DNA of 64,000 nucleotides from Bacillota bacterium (GTDB lineage: Bacteria > Bacillota > UBA4882 > UBA8346): positions 1 through 64,000 of the forward strand of contig JARKQY010000051.1 of assembly GCA_029974635.1 (NCBI GenBank), written 5' to 3'. Shown here one piece after another: positions 53,994 through 62,774 of the stretch (positions are counted from its first letter, which is position 1; every line of letters starts with the position of its first letter). A model generated the notes under the pieces. The model did not search any database. It was not told the DNA's origin and saw only the letters and a list, made by a program, of their open reading frames with translations. A program made the translations under genes and the position numbers.

Positions 53994-54980
53994 TTAACGG
54001 AGCATATATCCGATAATCGCCAGGACTCCCAATACGGCTCCCACAATCCAGAACCGGACCATAATTTGGGGTTCCTGCATTCCTTCCAACTCAAAATGGT
54101 GATGGATGGGGCTCATCTTGAATACCCTCTTCCCGTAAGTCTTAAAAGAAGCAACCTGAATGATTACGGAAAGCAATTCGGCAATAAAAATACCGCCCAC
54201 AATCAATAGGAACAAAGATAGCCGGCTAAACAAACCGATTCCGGCAAAAGCCGCCCCCAGGGCCAGGGCGCCCGTATCCCCCATGAATATCTTGGCCGGC
54301 GGACCGTTGAACCAAACAAACCCAATACATGCAGCTGCCAAAACAAAAGCGAACAATGTCAGATCATATTGTTGCTGCATATATGTCAGGGCCCCCATAA
54401 TAAGCAGCGCAATGGCGGTTGTGCCGCCCGCCAATCCATCCAGGCCATCGGCAAAATTGATTCCGTTGGAAAACCCCACAATACAAATGAGACCGTAAAT
54501 AACAAACAATACGTTGCCAAGCAGCGACGTTTGAAATGACAGGTTAAGATTGGTGAATGGAACCAGTTGTGAAGTTGAAAAATTGTTTTGAATCATTAGA
54601 AAAATCACGAGTCCGGCGCAGATGAACTGGGCGAAAAGTTTTTGGCGGGCTTTTAAACCCAGTGACTTTTTCCGGACAATAATCAACAGATCATCGATGA
54701 ATCCAATCAACCCGAAACTTATTGTCAGAAATAGCAGCCAAATGATCTCGCGGCTTAATTCCCCGCCCGCCACCACACCGGCAACCAAACCGCCAACCAT
54801 GGAAATTAAAATGATAATTCCGCCCATCGTGGGAGTTCCCGCTTTTTTTAAATGAGTTTGCGGTCCTTCAGTCCGGACACTTTGTCCAAATTTTAATTGG
54901 TGGAGAATTTTGATAGCGAATGGACCAATGATCAGGCAAATGACAAAAGCCGCCAACGCCCCCAATAAAATGATTGGCAT
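53994..54980 (-). CDS. mraY: Phospho-N-acetylmuramoyl-pentapeptide transferase
   Basis: About 328 residues. It links phospho-MurNAc-pentapeptide to undecaprenyl phosphate (lipid I). Membrane helices and motifs: GTPTMGGIIIL, GFIDDLLII, NGINFADGLDGLAGG with the catalytic Asp pair, FMGDTGALALGA and PIHHHFELEGM. The ATG at 54980 overlaps the murF stop as TGATG, so the two are translationally coupled. Confidence 0.97.
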   Translation of the reverse strand: MPIILLGALAAFVICLIIGPFAIKILHQLKFGQSVRTEGPQTHLKKAGTPTMGGIIILISMVGGLVAGVVAGGELSREIIWLLFLTISFGLIGFIDDLLIIVRKKSLGLKARQKLFAQFICAGLVIFLMIQNNFSTSQLVPFTNLNLSFQTSLLGNVLFVIYGLICIVGFSNGINFADGLDGLAGGTTAIALLIMGALTYMQQQYDLTLFAFVLAAACIGFVWFNGPPAKIFMGDTGALALGAAFAGIGLFSRLSLFLLIVGGIFIAELLSVIIQVASFKTYGKRVFKMSPIHHHFELEGMQEPQIMVRFWIVGAVLGVLAIIGYMLR

Positions 54981-56371
54981 CAATCTTCATTCCTTTCTTC
55001 CGCAATAGCAGTGACGATTTCTTCCATCTTCATACCCCGGGAGCCCTTGACCAAAATGGCATCGCCCGGGGCAATGTATTCTTTGAGCACCGCGACTAAA
55101 TCTTGTTTCGACGCGAAATGGGTTCCTTTGCCCTCCGTTACCCCATTAACCCCTTTAATATATTCCTGGGCATGTTCCCCGTAAGCAAATAAATGATCGA
55201 TTCCAATCTTTCCCGCGTATTCTCCAATCTCATAATGAATTTTCTCGGAGGCGCCGCCTAATTCCAACATATCGGCAAGGACTGCAATCTTACGTTTCGA
55301 GTAACGGTCTGATTTTAGGACATCCAGTGCGGCTTTTACAGATGCAGGACTGGCATTATAAGTATCATCAATAATGGAATAACCGTTTCGTTTGAAAACA
55401 TTGAGCCGTTTTTCGGTAATCTCCGGCCTTAATAAAGCTTTACGGATCTGTTCCCCGGTAATGCCCAGCTCTCTTGCGACTGCAATGGCAGCCAGTGAAT
55501 TCAACACATTATGCCGCCCGGGAATTGTAATCCGAATTTCAAAATCACCTTTACTATCCTTTTTCGAAGTCAATTTAAATAAGGAACCATTCTCAATGAG
55601 TTTGATGGCTCCCGCCCGGTAATCCAGTTTGGGTCCGTCAATACCATAATAAATGGTTCTGGCGCGAGTCAGAGAGCCCATATTGCGGACCAAGGACTCA
55701 TCGCCGTTTAAAACCGCAATTCCATCCTCCGGCAACGACTCAACCAACTCGGCTTTAGCTTTGGCGATGTTTTCCTGAGTTCCGAGTAATTCCAGATGGG
55801 TTAAGCCGACATTGGTCACAATACCCATGGTGGGTCGGGCTATCTCCGTCAACTGCCTGATTTGACCCAATCCTCTCATTCCCATTTCTACCACGGCCAT
55901 GCCGGTATCCTTGGTTATGTTTAGCAGGGTGAGCGGTAAACCGATTTCATTATTAAAGTTGGCTTCGGTTTTAATGACCGGAAACCCTTCGGAAAGAATC
56001 GCCGCTAGTAAATCCTTGGTGGTTGTTTTCCCGTTACTGCCGGTAATGCCGATTACTGGGATGGCGAATCTATCCCGGTGCAACCTGGCTATAGCTCCCA
56101 GAGCGCTAACCGTATCAGCGACTTTAATGACTGGAATCGGTACCGCGGATGCCGGCTCTTCCATAACTATAACGGCCGCAGCTCCCGAACTTGCGGCTTC
56201 CGCGACAAAACTGTGGCCGTCGAAGCGTTCGCCTTTGATGGCCAAGAATAAGTCACCGGATTTCAGTTTCCGGGAATCGATGGTGATTCCGGATACCGTC
56301 CGCTCAAGATCCCCGTCTAACAAAACACCATTGGCGGCTCTGATTATCTCTTCAAGCTTGAAGTTGGCCAC
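54980..56371 (-). CDS. murF: UDP-MurNAc-tripeptide D-Ala-D-Ala ligase
   Basis: 463 residues from the GTG at 56371 (MANFKLEEIIRAANG), chosen because GGAGGAGAGG precedes it and because the protein aligns from there. It overlaps murE by 20 bp. ATP-dependent addition of D-Ala-D-Ala. Motifs: P-loop GITGSNGKTTTKDLLAAIL, EANFNNEIGLPLTLL, ILNGDESLV-type, DDTYNASPASVKAAL and ILVKGSRGMKMEEIV. Confidence 0.95.
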   Translation of the reverse strand: MANFKLEEIIRAANGVLLDGDLERTVSGITIDSRKLKSGDLFLAIKGERFDGHSFVAEAASSGAAAVIVMEEPASAVPIPVIKVADTVSALGAIARLHRDRFAIPVIGITGSNGKTTTKDLLAAILSEGFPVIKTEANFNNEIGLPLTLLNITKDTGMAVVEMGMRGLGQIRQLTEIARPTMGIVTNVGLTHLELLGTQENIAKAKAELVESLPEDGIAVLNGDESLVRNMGSLTRARTIYYGIDGPKLDYRAGAIKLIENGSLFKLTSKKDSKGDFEIRITIPGRHNVLNSLAAIAVARELGITGEQIRKALLRPEITEKRLNVFKRNGYSIIDDTYNASPASVKAALDVLKSDRYSKRKIAVLADMLELGGASEKIHYEIGEYAGKIGIDHLFAYGEHAQEYIKGVNGVTEGKGTHFASKQDLVAVLKEYIAPGDAILVKGSRGMKMEEIVTAIAEERNED

Positions 56372-57833
56372 TAAACCTCTCCTCCAATGCCTCCCTGGCA
56401 ACTTCCCGGTCATCAAAATGAATAGTTTGATCAGCTAATATTTGGTAATCTTCATGTCCCTTACCGACAATCCAGATATGGTCACCCGGCTCCGCTATGG
56501 ATATCCCCCGTTTGATAGCCGTGGCTCGGTCGACTTCAAGAATATATTTCGCCGCCGGATTTGCCCGGATAAATCCTTGTTCAATTTCTTTGACAATCTG
56601 GAGGGGATCTTCGGAACGGGGATTGTCGGAGGTAATAATGGCTAAATCCGCTAATCTGGCCGCAATTGCGCCCATTATCGGCCGTTTGGTTCGATCCCTG
56701 TCGCCGCCGCAGCCAAAAACCACAATGAGCCGCCCGGAAACCAGTTTACGCCCGGTTTGCAAAACATTCTCCAGACCGTCGGGAGTATGGGCGTAATCGA
56801 TAAAAACGCTAAAATCTCTGGCTTCGGGAACCGGCTGAAACCGTCCCGGAATACCCGCAACCGTTTCCAAACCACGTTTGATTACGGCCATATCGATTCC
56901 CAATGCCATTCCGGCTGCCAAGGCTCCCAAACTATTATAAACATTACATAAGCTAGTAATCTTTAAGGAAATTGGAACCGATCCGGTAGCAGTCGCAGCC
57001 GTATATTTGGCTCCTTGAACGGTAATATCAATGTTTTGGGCTTGCACATCACAAGGATGCTCAACTCCGTATGTAATTACTTTGGCAGCGGTCTTATCAA
57101 TTATTGTTTCAGCGTGATTATCATCATTATTGATAATGGCCAGGGAGGCTTGGGGTAAATCCGCAAAGAAACTGCTTTTAACCCGCAAATATTCCGCAAA
57201 GGTCCCATGATAATCCAGATGATCCTGGGTGATGTTGGTGAAAATCCCCAAACGGAAACTAAGCCCGGCAATCCGCCCCTGGGCAATGGAATGGGAAGAA
57301 ACCTCCATAACGGCATATTCCATTCCGGCCGCCGCCATCTTCCCGAATATTTGCTGCAATTCCAGGATGCCAGGGGTAGTATTATGAGATTCCAGGTTCT
57401 GCTCCCCGATGAAGTGAGCAATAGTGCCAATAAGCCCCACCTTATAACCGGCAGCTTCCAAAATGCTTTTCACCAGATACGTGGTGGTGGTTTTGCCATT
57501 TGTCCCAACCACCCCAATCAATTGTAGTTTCCGATCCGGATAACCGTAAAAAGCCCCGGCCACCTCCTTGATGACCTGCAAGACATCCGGGACTTGAATT
57601 ATGGTCAGATTGAAATTATCGGGTGGCGGATCTTGAACAATAGCCGCAACAGCGCCTTTCTCAGCCGCCTGCCCCAAAAATAGATGGCCGTCAATCTTAG
57701 AACCCTTGATACAGAAAAAAAGATCTCCCGTAGCGATCCGGCGTGAATCCTGCGAAAGTCCCTTAATCTCAATATCCGTTGCCCCTATTATATTTTGGAT
57801 TGGAACTTGCCGGACCAATTCACTAAGTTTCAT
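56352..57833 (-). CDS. murE: UDP-MurNAc-L-Ala-D-Glu:meso-DAP ligase
   Basis: 493 residues. It adds the third residue of the stem peptide. P-loop GVVGTNGKTTTTYLVKSIL, NTTPGILELQ, EVSSHSIAQGR, FTNITQDHLDYHG, and SDNPRSEDP: the DNPR motif points to meso-diaminopimelate rather than lysine. The ATG follows GGAGGGTGG. It is coupled to murF by overlap. Confidence 0.96.
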   Translation of the reverse strand: MKLSELVRQVPIQNIIGATDIEIKGLSQDSRRIATGDLFFCIKGSKIDGHLFLGQAAEKGAVAAIVQDPPPDNFNLTIIQVPDVLQVIKEVAGAFYGYPDRKLQLIGVVGTNGKTTTTYLVKSILEAAGYKVGLIGTIAHFIGEQNLESHNTTPGILELQQIFGKMAAAGMEYAVMEVSSHSIAQGRIAGLSFRLGIFTNITQDHLDYHGTFAEYLRVKSSFFADLPQASLAIINNDDNHAETIIDKTAAKVITYGVEHPCDVQAQNIDITVQGAKYTAATATGSVPISLKITSLCNVYNSLGALAAGMALGIDMAVIKRGLETVAGIPGRFQPVPEARDFSVFIDYAHTPDGLENVLQTGRKLVSGRLIVVFGCGGDRDRTKRPIMGAIAARLADLAIITSDNPRSEDPLQIVKEIEQGFIRANPAAKYILEVDRATAIKRGISIAEPGDHIWIVGKGHEDYQILADQTIHFDDREVAREALEERFSGQLQA

Positions 57834-58019
57834 TTTCCACCCTCCATTACTTTACGCCCTTCTGTATTCCCGCTAAATTATGACTCATTCATAAAAACCT
57901 CTAGGATATTCGGTAGATAATTCAACAATCCTGCCGGCGTCACTAGAAAAACAGTTAAACTTTAAATATCAGGTATTATAGTATATAACATCTTTACAGA
58001 ATCTATCCTGAATTTGGCA

Positions 58020-60206
58020 TCATTGTACGCCATTTTCACTGGAAGCAAAAATAATCTGAATCGTTCTCCCTGGTCCTACAATGGAACCCGGCGGAGGATT
58101 TTGAGAAACCGCCATTCCGGCGCCTTTGGCCTCCAGTTTTAAGCCCATTTCGCTAACGATTTCAGCAGCTTTCCGTAGGGAACAGCCTTGAAAATTTGGC
58201 AGGACCATCTTATTACTGGCTTCGAAATCATAATGCTCCTCAGGGTCAAAATATATCAAGATTTTGGTATTCCGGTTGATTCTGGCCCCTGGTTTGGGTA
58301 TCTGGTCAAATACGTAACTCCCCTGGCCGATAAAACGGTACTGAATTTCTTTCTTCTTGAGGAGCTGGGTTGCTTCCCCGATGGGCATATTTAAAATGTT
58401 GGGAACTATAATCTCCTCGCTGGTTATCTTCTCAAGAACCGCCGGCTCATATTTGGGACGGACATTTAAATAACGGAGCCCGTCACGGAATATATTCCCG
58501 ACAACTGGAGCGGCGATAACTCCTCCATAAGTTATGGCGCATCCGGGTTCATCCAAAATGACCAACGCCACCATACGCGTGTTTTCCGCCGGAGCAAACC
58601 CGATAAAGGAAGCGATGATATTGCTGTAACCACGGCTTCCTTTGGTTACTTTTTGGGCGGTTCCGGTCTTTCCGGCAACCTGATAACCCTCAAGATATGC
58701 CCGGTTCCCCGAACCGTTGGTTACCACCGACTCCAGCAGTTTAGCCGTCAATGCGGCGGTTCTTGATGATATTACCTGGGCAACCACTTCCCGGTCGAAC
58801 CGCTTTTTTACTTTGCCATCCGGAGAAACAATCTGTTTTACCAGGTGCGGCCGGAGCAGATAACCCCCGTTTGCAATGGCCGAGGCTCCCATAGCCAGTT
58901 GAATCGGGGTTACCGTAATTCCCTGGCCATAACCAATGGTAGCCAACTCAACGTTTTTAACGTTGGCCAATGATTGGAGCCTTCCGGGAGATTCGCCGGG
59001 GAAATCAATCCCGGTAGGTTGGCCGAATCCGAAGGCTTTAATATGACGATAAAAGGTTTCCTTGCTCAACCGTAATGCCAGAGTCGCAAAAACAGGATTG
59101 CAAGAGTTCTCCAGCGCCTCAATAAAGGTTTGGCTGCCATGCCCTCCGGCCTTCCAACACTTCAGACGCCGGTCGTCCACTATCAAAAAACCCGGATCAA
59201 AAAAAGTGGACTCCAGAGAAACCTTTCCTTCTTCCAATGCAGCGATGGTAGTAAACATTTTAAAGGTGGAGCCCGGTTCGTACATATCCGTAAAAACCGG
59301 GCAGCGCCGGTTTTCGGCTGGATAATCGTTGAAATTGTTGGGGTCATACTTTGGCAAGCTAGCCACCGCCAGAATATCCCCATTTTGGGGATTAACAACT
59401 ACAGCCATTCCCCGTTTGGAATTGGTATCGATAACCGCTTTTTCTAATTCCCGCTCTACTATATATTGAATGTTTTCATCAATGGTTAAAAACAGGGAAT
59501 CTCCGTTTACCGGCTCCAGGTAGCGGCGTTCCCCCTGGGGAATATGCCGTCCGGTGGTGTCAAATTCGGCCTGGTCGCTGCCGGGGATGCCCCTCAAGTA
59601 GACATCATACTGTTTTTCAATCCCTTCAAGGCCCTGGTTGTCAATTCCGGCAATCCCTAATATTTGAGCCGCCAGGTGAGACTGTGGATAAAAACGGCGG
59701 GCCTTTTGGCTAAACTCAATACCGCTGATCTTACGGGTGGATATAATTTTACGGAGTTTATCAATTTCAGCGAAGGAGGCCTTACGTTTGATCCAAACAA
59801 AAGAGGCCCGTTTAGAAATGAGCCCTAGAACGTTCTGGTGATCCATCCCCAAAGTATTTGCCAAAATTTGGGCCACTGCGCTCTTTTCCGCGTGCAGCCT
59901 TTCTGTGGAGGAGGTTCTTTTGCCTTGAAAGGAGCCATCTCCGATACCGATTTCGGCAGGTATTGCATAAATTGAATCACCGTCAATACTGATCGCCAAC
60001 TCTTTACCGCGGCAATCATAAATCGTGCCGCGGCGCGGCAGAACCGGGATCGCTCTAAACCGTTGACTTTCCGCCGATTTTTTCAGCCATCCCGTTAAAA
60101 AAAACTGAATATAAATCACACGGCCTATTAATGCTATGGTTATCAACAGGATCGCCAGCAACAGCATAACGATTCTTTTTTTGGATACGGTTTCAATCTG
60201 ACTCAC
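58020..60206 (-). CDS. Class B penicillin-binding protein with two PASTA domains (PBP2/SpoVD type)
   Basis: 728 residues from a GTG six bases after AGAGGGA. One N-terminal membrane anchor (VMLLLAILLITIALIGRVIYIQFF), a PBP dimerization domain (RRGTIYDCRGKELAIS), then a transpeptidase domain with S313-TFK, SCN (ENSCNPVF) and K513-TG. Two PASTA domains follow at the C-terminus (IVPNILNMPIGEATQLLKKKEI; VLPNFQGCSLRKAAEIVSEMGL). It crosslinks septal or cortex peptidoglycan. PASTA repeats favour SpoVD or FtsI-like division function; only one such gene is in the cluster, so it may do both jobs. Confidence 0.94.
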   Translation of the reverse strand: MSQIETVSKKRIVMLLLAILLITIALIGRVIYIQFFLTGWLKKSAESQRFRAIPVLPRRGTIYDCRGKELAISIDGDSIYAIPAEIGIGDGSFQGKRTSSTERLHAEKSAVAQILANTLGMDHQNVLGLISKRASFVWIKRKASFAEIDKLRKIISTRKISGIEFSQKARRFYPQSHLAAQILGIAGIDNQGLEGIEKQYDVYLRGIPGSDQAEFDTTGRHIPQGERRYLEPVNGDSLFLTIDENIQYIVERELEKAVIDTNSKRGMAVVVNPQNGDILAVASLPKYDPNNFNDYPAENRRCPVFTDMYEPGSTFKMFTTIAALEEGKVSLESTFFDPGFLIVDDRRLKCWKAGGHGSQTFIEALENSCNPVFATLALRLSKETFYRHIKAFGFGQPTGIDFPGESPGRLQSLANVKNVELATIGYGQGITVTPIQLAMGASAIANGGYLLRPHLVKQIVSPDGKVKKRFDREVVAQVISSRTAALTAKLLESVVTNGSGNRAYLEGYQVAGKTGTAQKVTKGSRGYSNIIASFIGFAPAENTRMVALVILDEPGCAITYGGVIAAPVVGNIFRDGLRYLNVRPKYEPAVLEKITSEEIIVPNILNMPIGEATQLLKKKEIQYRFIGQGSYVFDQIPKPGARINRNTKILIYFDPEEHYDFEASNKMVLPNFQGCSLRKAAEIVSEMGLKLEAKGAGMAVSQNPPPGSIVGPGRTIQIIFASSENGVQ

Positions 60207-60236
60207 ATTTATCCCTCTTAAACGGAAATTTACACG

Positions 60237-60335
60237 GCTAGTGTGGCGTTCTCTAAAGAAAAAATTAACAAAGATGAGCCATACTTTGGTGGAACGTTCA
60301 TTCTGATTGCAACGTTATTGGGAGAACGTTCTGCT
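60237..60335. repeat. R1 two-hairpin repeat in the ftsL-PBP gap
   Basis: AGTGTGGC/GCCATACT replaces the first stem of other copies, with T-G pairs kept. CATACTTTGGTGGAACGTTC then GAGAACGTTCTGC aligns with the complement of 31116-31213. Confidence 0.65.
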
Positions 60336-60389
60336 ATTCGACATAACATATTCAAGGGCGCGAGCCGAGGGTTTTCCTGAGCGTGCCAA

Positions 60390-60914
60390 TCAAGGAGTTT
60401 GGGCCATTGTTTGCCCGATTCCTTCCAGCCAATCGGCGAGTTTCGTCCATAGGTTGCCTTGCGGAACCGATTTCGAAGTATATGTTTCGTAGGTTTGCTG
60501 CTGCCCCTCCCGCTTTTCCGGTGCTGCGGCAATACATAAGTAATCGTCCGGTCCGGCCAATTTCATTCCTAAATCCCTTTGAGCAGCCGTTTGAATGCGT
60601 TCAAAAGATCCCAAGTCCGCCATTTCAATCCGGAGCTTAATGGCTCGGCGTTCCAATTTAGCCAGCCTGGTTTGCCAGACTTTAACCTCTTGGTTTCGTT
60701 GGATAAGCAGAGCCTGAAAAATGATATTGGCGACTACCAAGCTTAAAACCCCGCCAACAATCATCGCCAGCAAGTTGCGAAGACCCTTCCGCTTGGCAAG
60801 TTGACGTTTTTTGTTGGCCTGATTATTAAAGGCTTTTTCCACCGGTTCCTGACCGAAAAAACCTTGCTCTTCTTTAAATTGTTCCCGAATGGAATATTGA
60901 TCTGCCAATATCAT
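60390..60914 (-). CDS. ftsL: FtsL/DivIC-type cell-division protein
   Basis: 174 residues from the ATG at 60914 after AAAGGA; the open frame upstream to 61070 overlaps rsmH and is not used. Bitopic layout: cytoplasmic basic segment (KKRQLAKRKG), one membrane helix (LLAMIVGGVLSLVVANIIFQALL), then a coiled coil (EVKVWQTRLAKLERRAIKLRIEMADL) and the ERIQTAAQRDLGMKLA motif of FtsL-like proteins. The C-terminal tail is longer than usual. Position between rsmH and the PBP gene supports FtsL. Confidence 0.85.
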   Translation of the reverse strand: MILADQYSIREQFKEEQGFFGQEPVEKAFNNQANKKRQLAKRKGLRNLLAMIVGGVLSLVVANIIFQALLIQRNQEVKVWQTRLAKLERRAIKLRIEMADLGSFERIQTAAQRDLGMKLAGPDDYLCIAAAPEKREGQQQTYETYTSKSVPQGNLWTKLADWLEGIGQTMAQTP

Positions 60915-61005
60915 GTTTATGCATCCTTTCCTGACCCTAGTACCATAAAGCCTAACTCTTACATCCTTGTAAATTTCATATTTATGCACAACGTGCATAA
61001 CAGGA

Positions 61006-61944
61006 TCATATTTTTTCGGCAGCCCGGAGCTTGGCACTCCTGGACCGCGGATTGCCGGCGATTTCCTCAATACCCGGGACTACCGGCTTACTTGTAATAA
61101 TCCGCAATTGCGGTTTCCGGTTGCAAATACAAACTGGAATTGTCCGGGGACATTGACATCCCTTAGCCCATTCGCTCATGGTTGTCTTTACCATCCGGTC
61201 TTCCAATGAATGATATGCGATTACCACCGCTCGCCCTCCTGGTTTAAGCAGGGATATTGCCTGATCCAGCGCATTCCCCAAGCATTCCAGTTCATGATTC
61301 ACGGCAATCCTTATCGCCTGAAAGCTACGCCGGGCCGGATGCGGTCCCGTCCTGCGGCTGGCCGCTGGAATCGCCCGTTTAATAATCTCAGCCAGTTCTC
61401 CGGTGGTTTTAATCTCTTTATCCCGGCGGTATTTCTCGATAAAGCCGGCGATTCTGGCGTGATAACGTTCTTCGCCGTATTCCCTCAAGATTCGGGCCAG
61501 TTCCTCCACCGGAGCCGAATTAACCAAATGTGCCGCTGAAAACGGCTGCGTTTGGTCCATTCGCATATCAAGCGGTGCATCCTGTTTATAACTAAAGCCA
61601 CGTTCTTCAAAATCCAATTGCGGCGAAGAGACCCCCAGATCAAACAGGACACCGTCGATGTACAACCCGGTTAAATCAGAAATTATTTCTTTGATATTCG
61701 CAAAATTACGGCGGATTAATTCCACGCGGGGCTTTACATTGCGGAGTTTTTCCCGGGCTGCATCGATGGCCGCTTGATCTTGATCAATACCGATTATCAA
61801 ACCGCTCTCATCTAGAGATGCAGCAATTTGCAGGGCGTGCCCGGCTCCTCCCAGTGTCGCATCAACGTAAATACCGGAAGGTTTTATATTCAAATATGCT
61901 AAACTTTCCCTGAGCAGTACGGGTTGGTGTAGAAATACCGACAT
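61006..61944 (-). CDS. rsmH: 16S rRNA m4C1402 methyltransferase
   Basis: 312 residues. SAM site YVDATLGGAGHALQI, GIDQDQAAIDAA, DGVLFDLGVSSPQLD, RGFSYKQDAPLDMRMD, FQAIRIAVNHELE and VIAYHSLEDRMVK. It methylates N4 of C1402 in 16S rRNA. Second gene of the dcw cluster, 18 bp after mraZ. Confidence 0.97.
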   Translation of the reverse strand: MSVFLHQPVLLRESLAYLNIKPSGIYVDATLGGAGHALQIAASLDESGLIIGIDQDQAAIDAAREKLRNVKPRVELIRRNFANIKEIISDLTGLYIDGVLFDLGVSSPQLDFEERGFSYKQDAPLDMRMDQTQPFSAAHLVNSAPVEELARILREYGEERYHARIAGFIEKYRRDKEIKTTGELAEIIKRAIPAASRRTGPHPARRSFQAIRIAVNHELECLGNALDQAISLLKPGGRAVVIAYHSLEDRMVKTTMSEWAKGCQCPRTIPVCICNRKPQLRIITSKPVVPGIEEIAGNPRSRSAKLRAAEKI

Positions 61945-61962
61945 TTTTATCCACCCCGCTGG

Positions 61963-62394
61963 CTAAATTCCTAGATTTACGATGTTTTGCGCAAATCCTT
62001 CATAGGATTGCTTTGTTTCCATTGAGTATTTTTCCCAATTCTCTTTGGACCAGACCTCTACTTTGGTGGAAACTCCGATGACGTAGACATCTTTTTCAAG
62101 GGCGGCATGTTCCCGTAAATGCTGCGGGATGACAATCCGGCCCTGTTTATCAAGTTCCGCTTCCACCGCTCCTGAAAAAAACAGCCGGACAAATGCCCGG
62201 GTTTTGGGGTCCGCGGTTGGCAGTTCCTTGATCTTTTCCTCCAAAACCTTCCACTGGGAGCGCGGGTAAATATACAAGCAATTATCCAAACCCTGATTGA
62301 GAATAAAGTTATCTCCAAGGCTGTCACGGAATTTTGCCGGTATGATTAATCGTCCTTTCTCATCCAGGGAGTGCTGATACGCTCCCATAAACAT
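61963..62394 (-). CDS. mraZ: Transcriptional regulator of the dcw cluster
   Basis: 143 residues made of two AbrB-like halves: GAYQHSLDEKGRLIIPAKFRDSLGDNF and AVEAELDKQGRIVIPQHLREHAALEKDVYVIGV. MraZ binds direct repeats in its own promoter. The ATG follows GAGGTG. It heads the cluster. Confidence 0.96.
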   Translation of the reverse strand: MFMGAYQHSLDEKGRLIIPAKFRDSLGDNFILNQGLDNCLYIYPRSQWKVLEEKIKELPTADPKTRAFVRLFFSGAVEAELDKQGRIVIPQHLREHAALEKDVYVIGVSTKVEVWSKENWEKYSMETKQSYEGFAQNIVNLGI

Positions 62395-62418
62395 GATAGA
62401 ACACCTCGATCATTTTCT

Positions 62419-62490
62419 ACCACTTTGCTCCACTTAATAACTACTTCCCACCACTTTTCTCTCTGTATTCTCCATTATCGACCATTTTCC
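62419..62490 (-). promoter_or_regulatory. Probable MraZ operator: helically phased direct repeats
   Basis: On the minus strand AATGG or AGTGG words recur at roughly 10-bp steps before mraZ: AAAATGGTCG, ATAATGGAGA, AAAGTGGTGG, TTAAGTGGAGC and AAAGTGGTAG. Ten-base spacing of TGG-containing boxes is how MraZ sites are built. A SigA promoter is not clear. Between here and 62704 no gene is seen. Confidence 0.65.
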
Positions 62491-62704
62491 TTTTTTTAAT
62501 AAGTGTTTTCCGGATTTTTTTTCAGTATCAAAGCGGTTTCATAAGGCTTTTCAGGTTTTAGAAACACAAGATATTGTGGTTTGAATAAAAATCTCTACTG
62601 GAAATAACTAGATATGGGATGATTTTTTTTATGGCTTATCGCTCGTAGTTTCTAAAAACGGGAGGTAGTCTTAAGGGCCAAGCAACGAAAGACGAGATAC
62701 GAAC

Positions 62705-62735
62705 GGCGAAAAGAGCCGCCCTTGAGGGACAGCTC
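62705..62735 (-). terminator. Rho-independent terminator of the esterase gene
   Basis: Minus strand: GAGCTGTCC pairs with GGGCGGCTC (two T-G pairs) around CTCAA, followed by TTTTCGCC, 40 bp after the esterase stop. Confidence 0.7.
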
Positions 62736-62774
62736 CAGTAATAAACGCTTTATCAGTATCGTTCTTTTTTATTT

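Noticed and set aside
61006-61070. Overlap of ftsL with rsmH
   Set aside because: The frame is open there, but the ATG at 60914 has a ribosome site and the domain starts after it.
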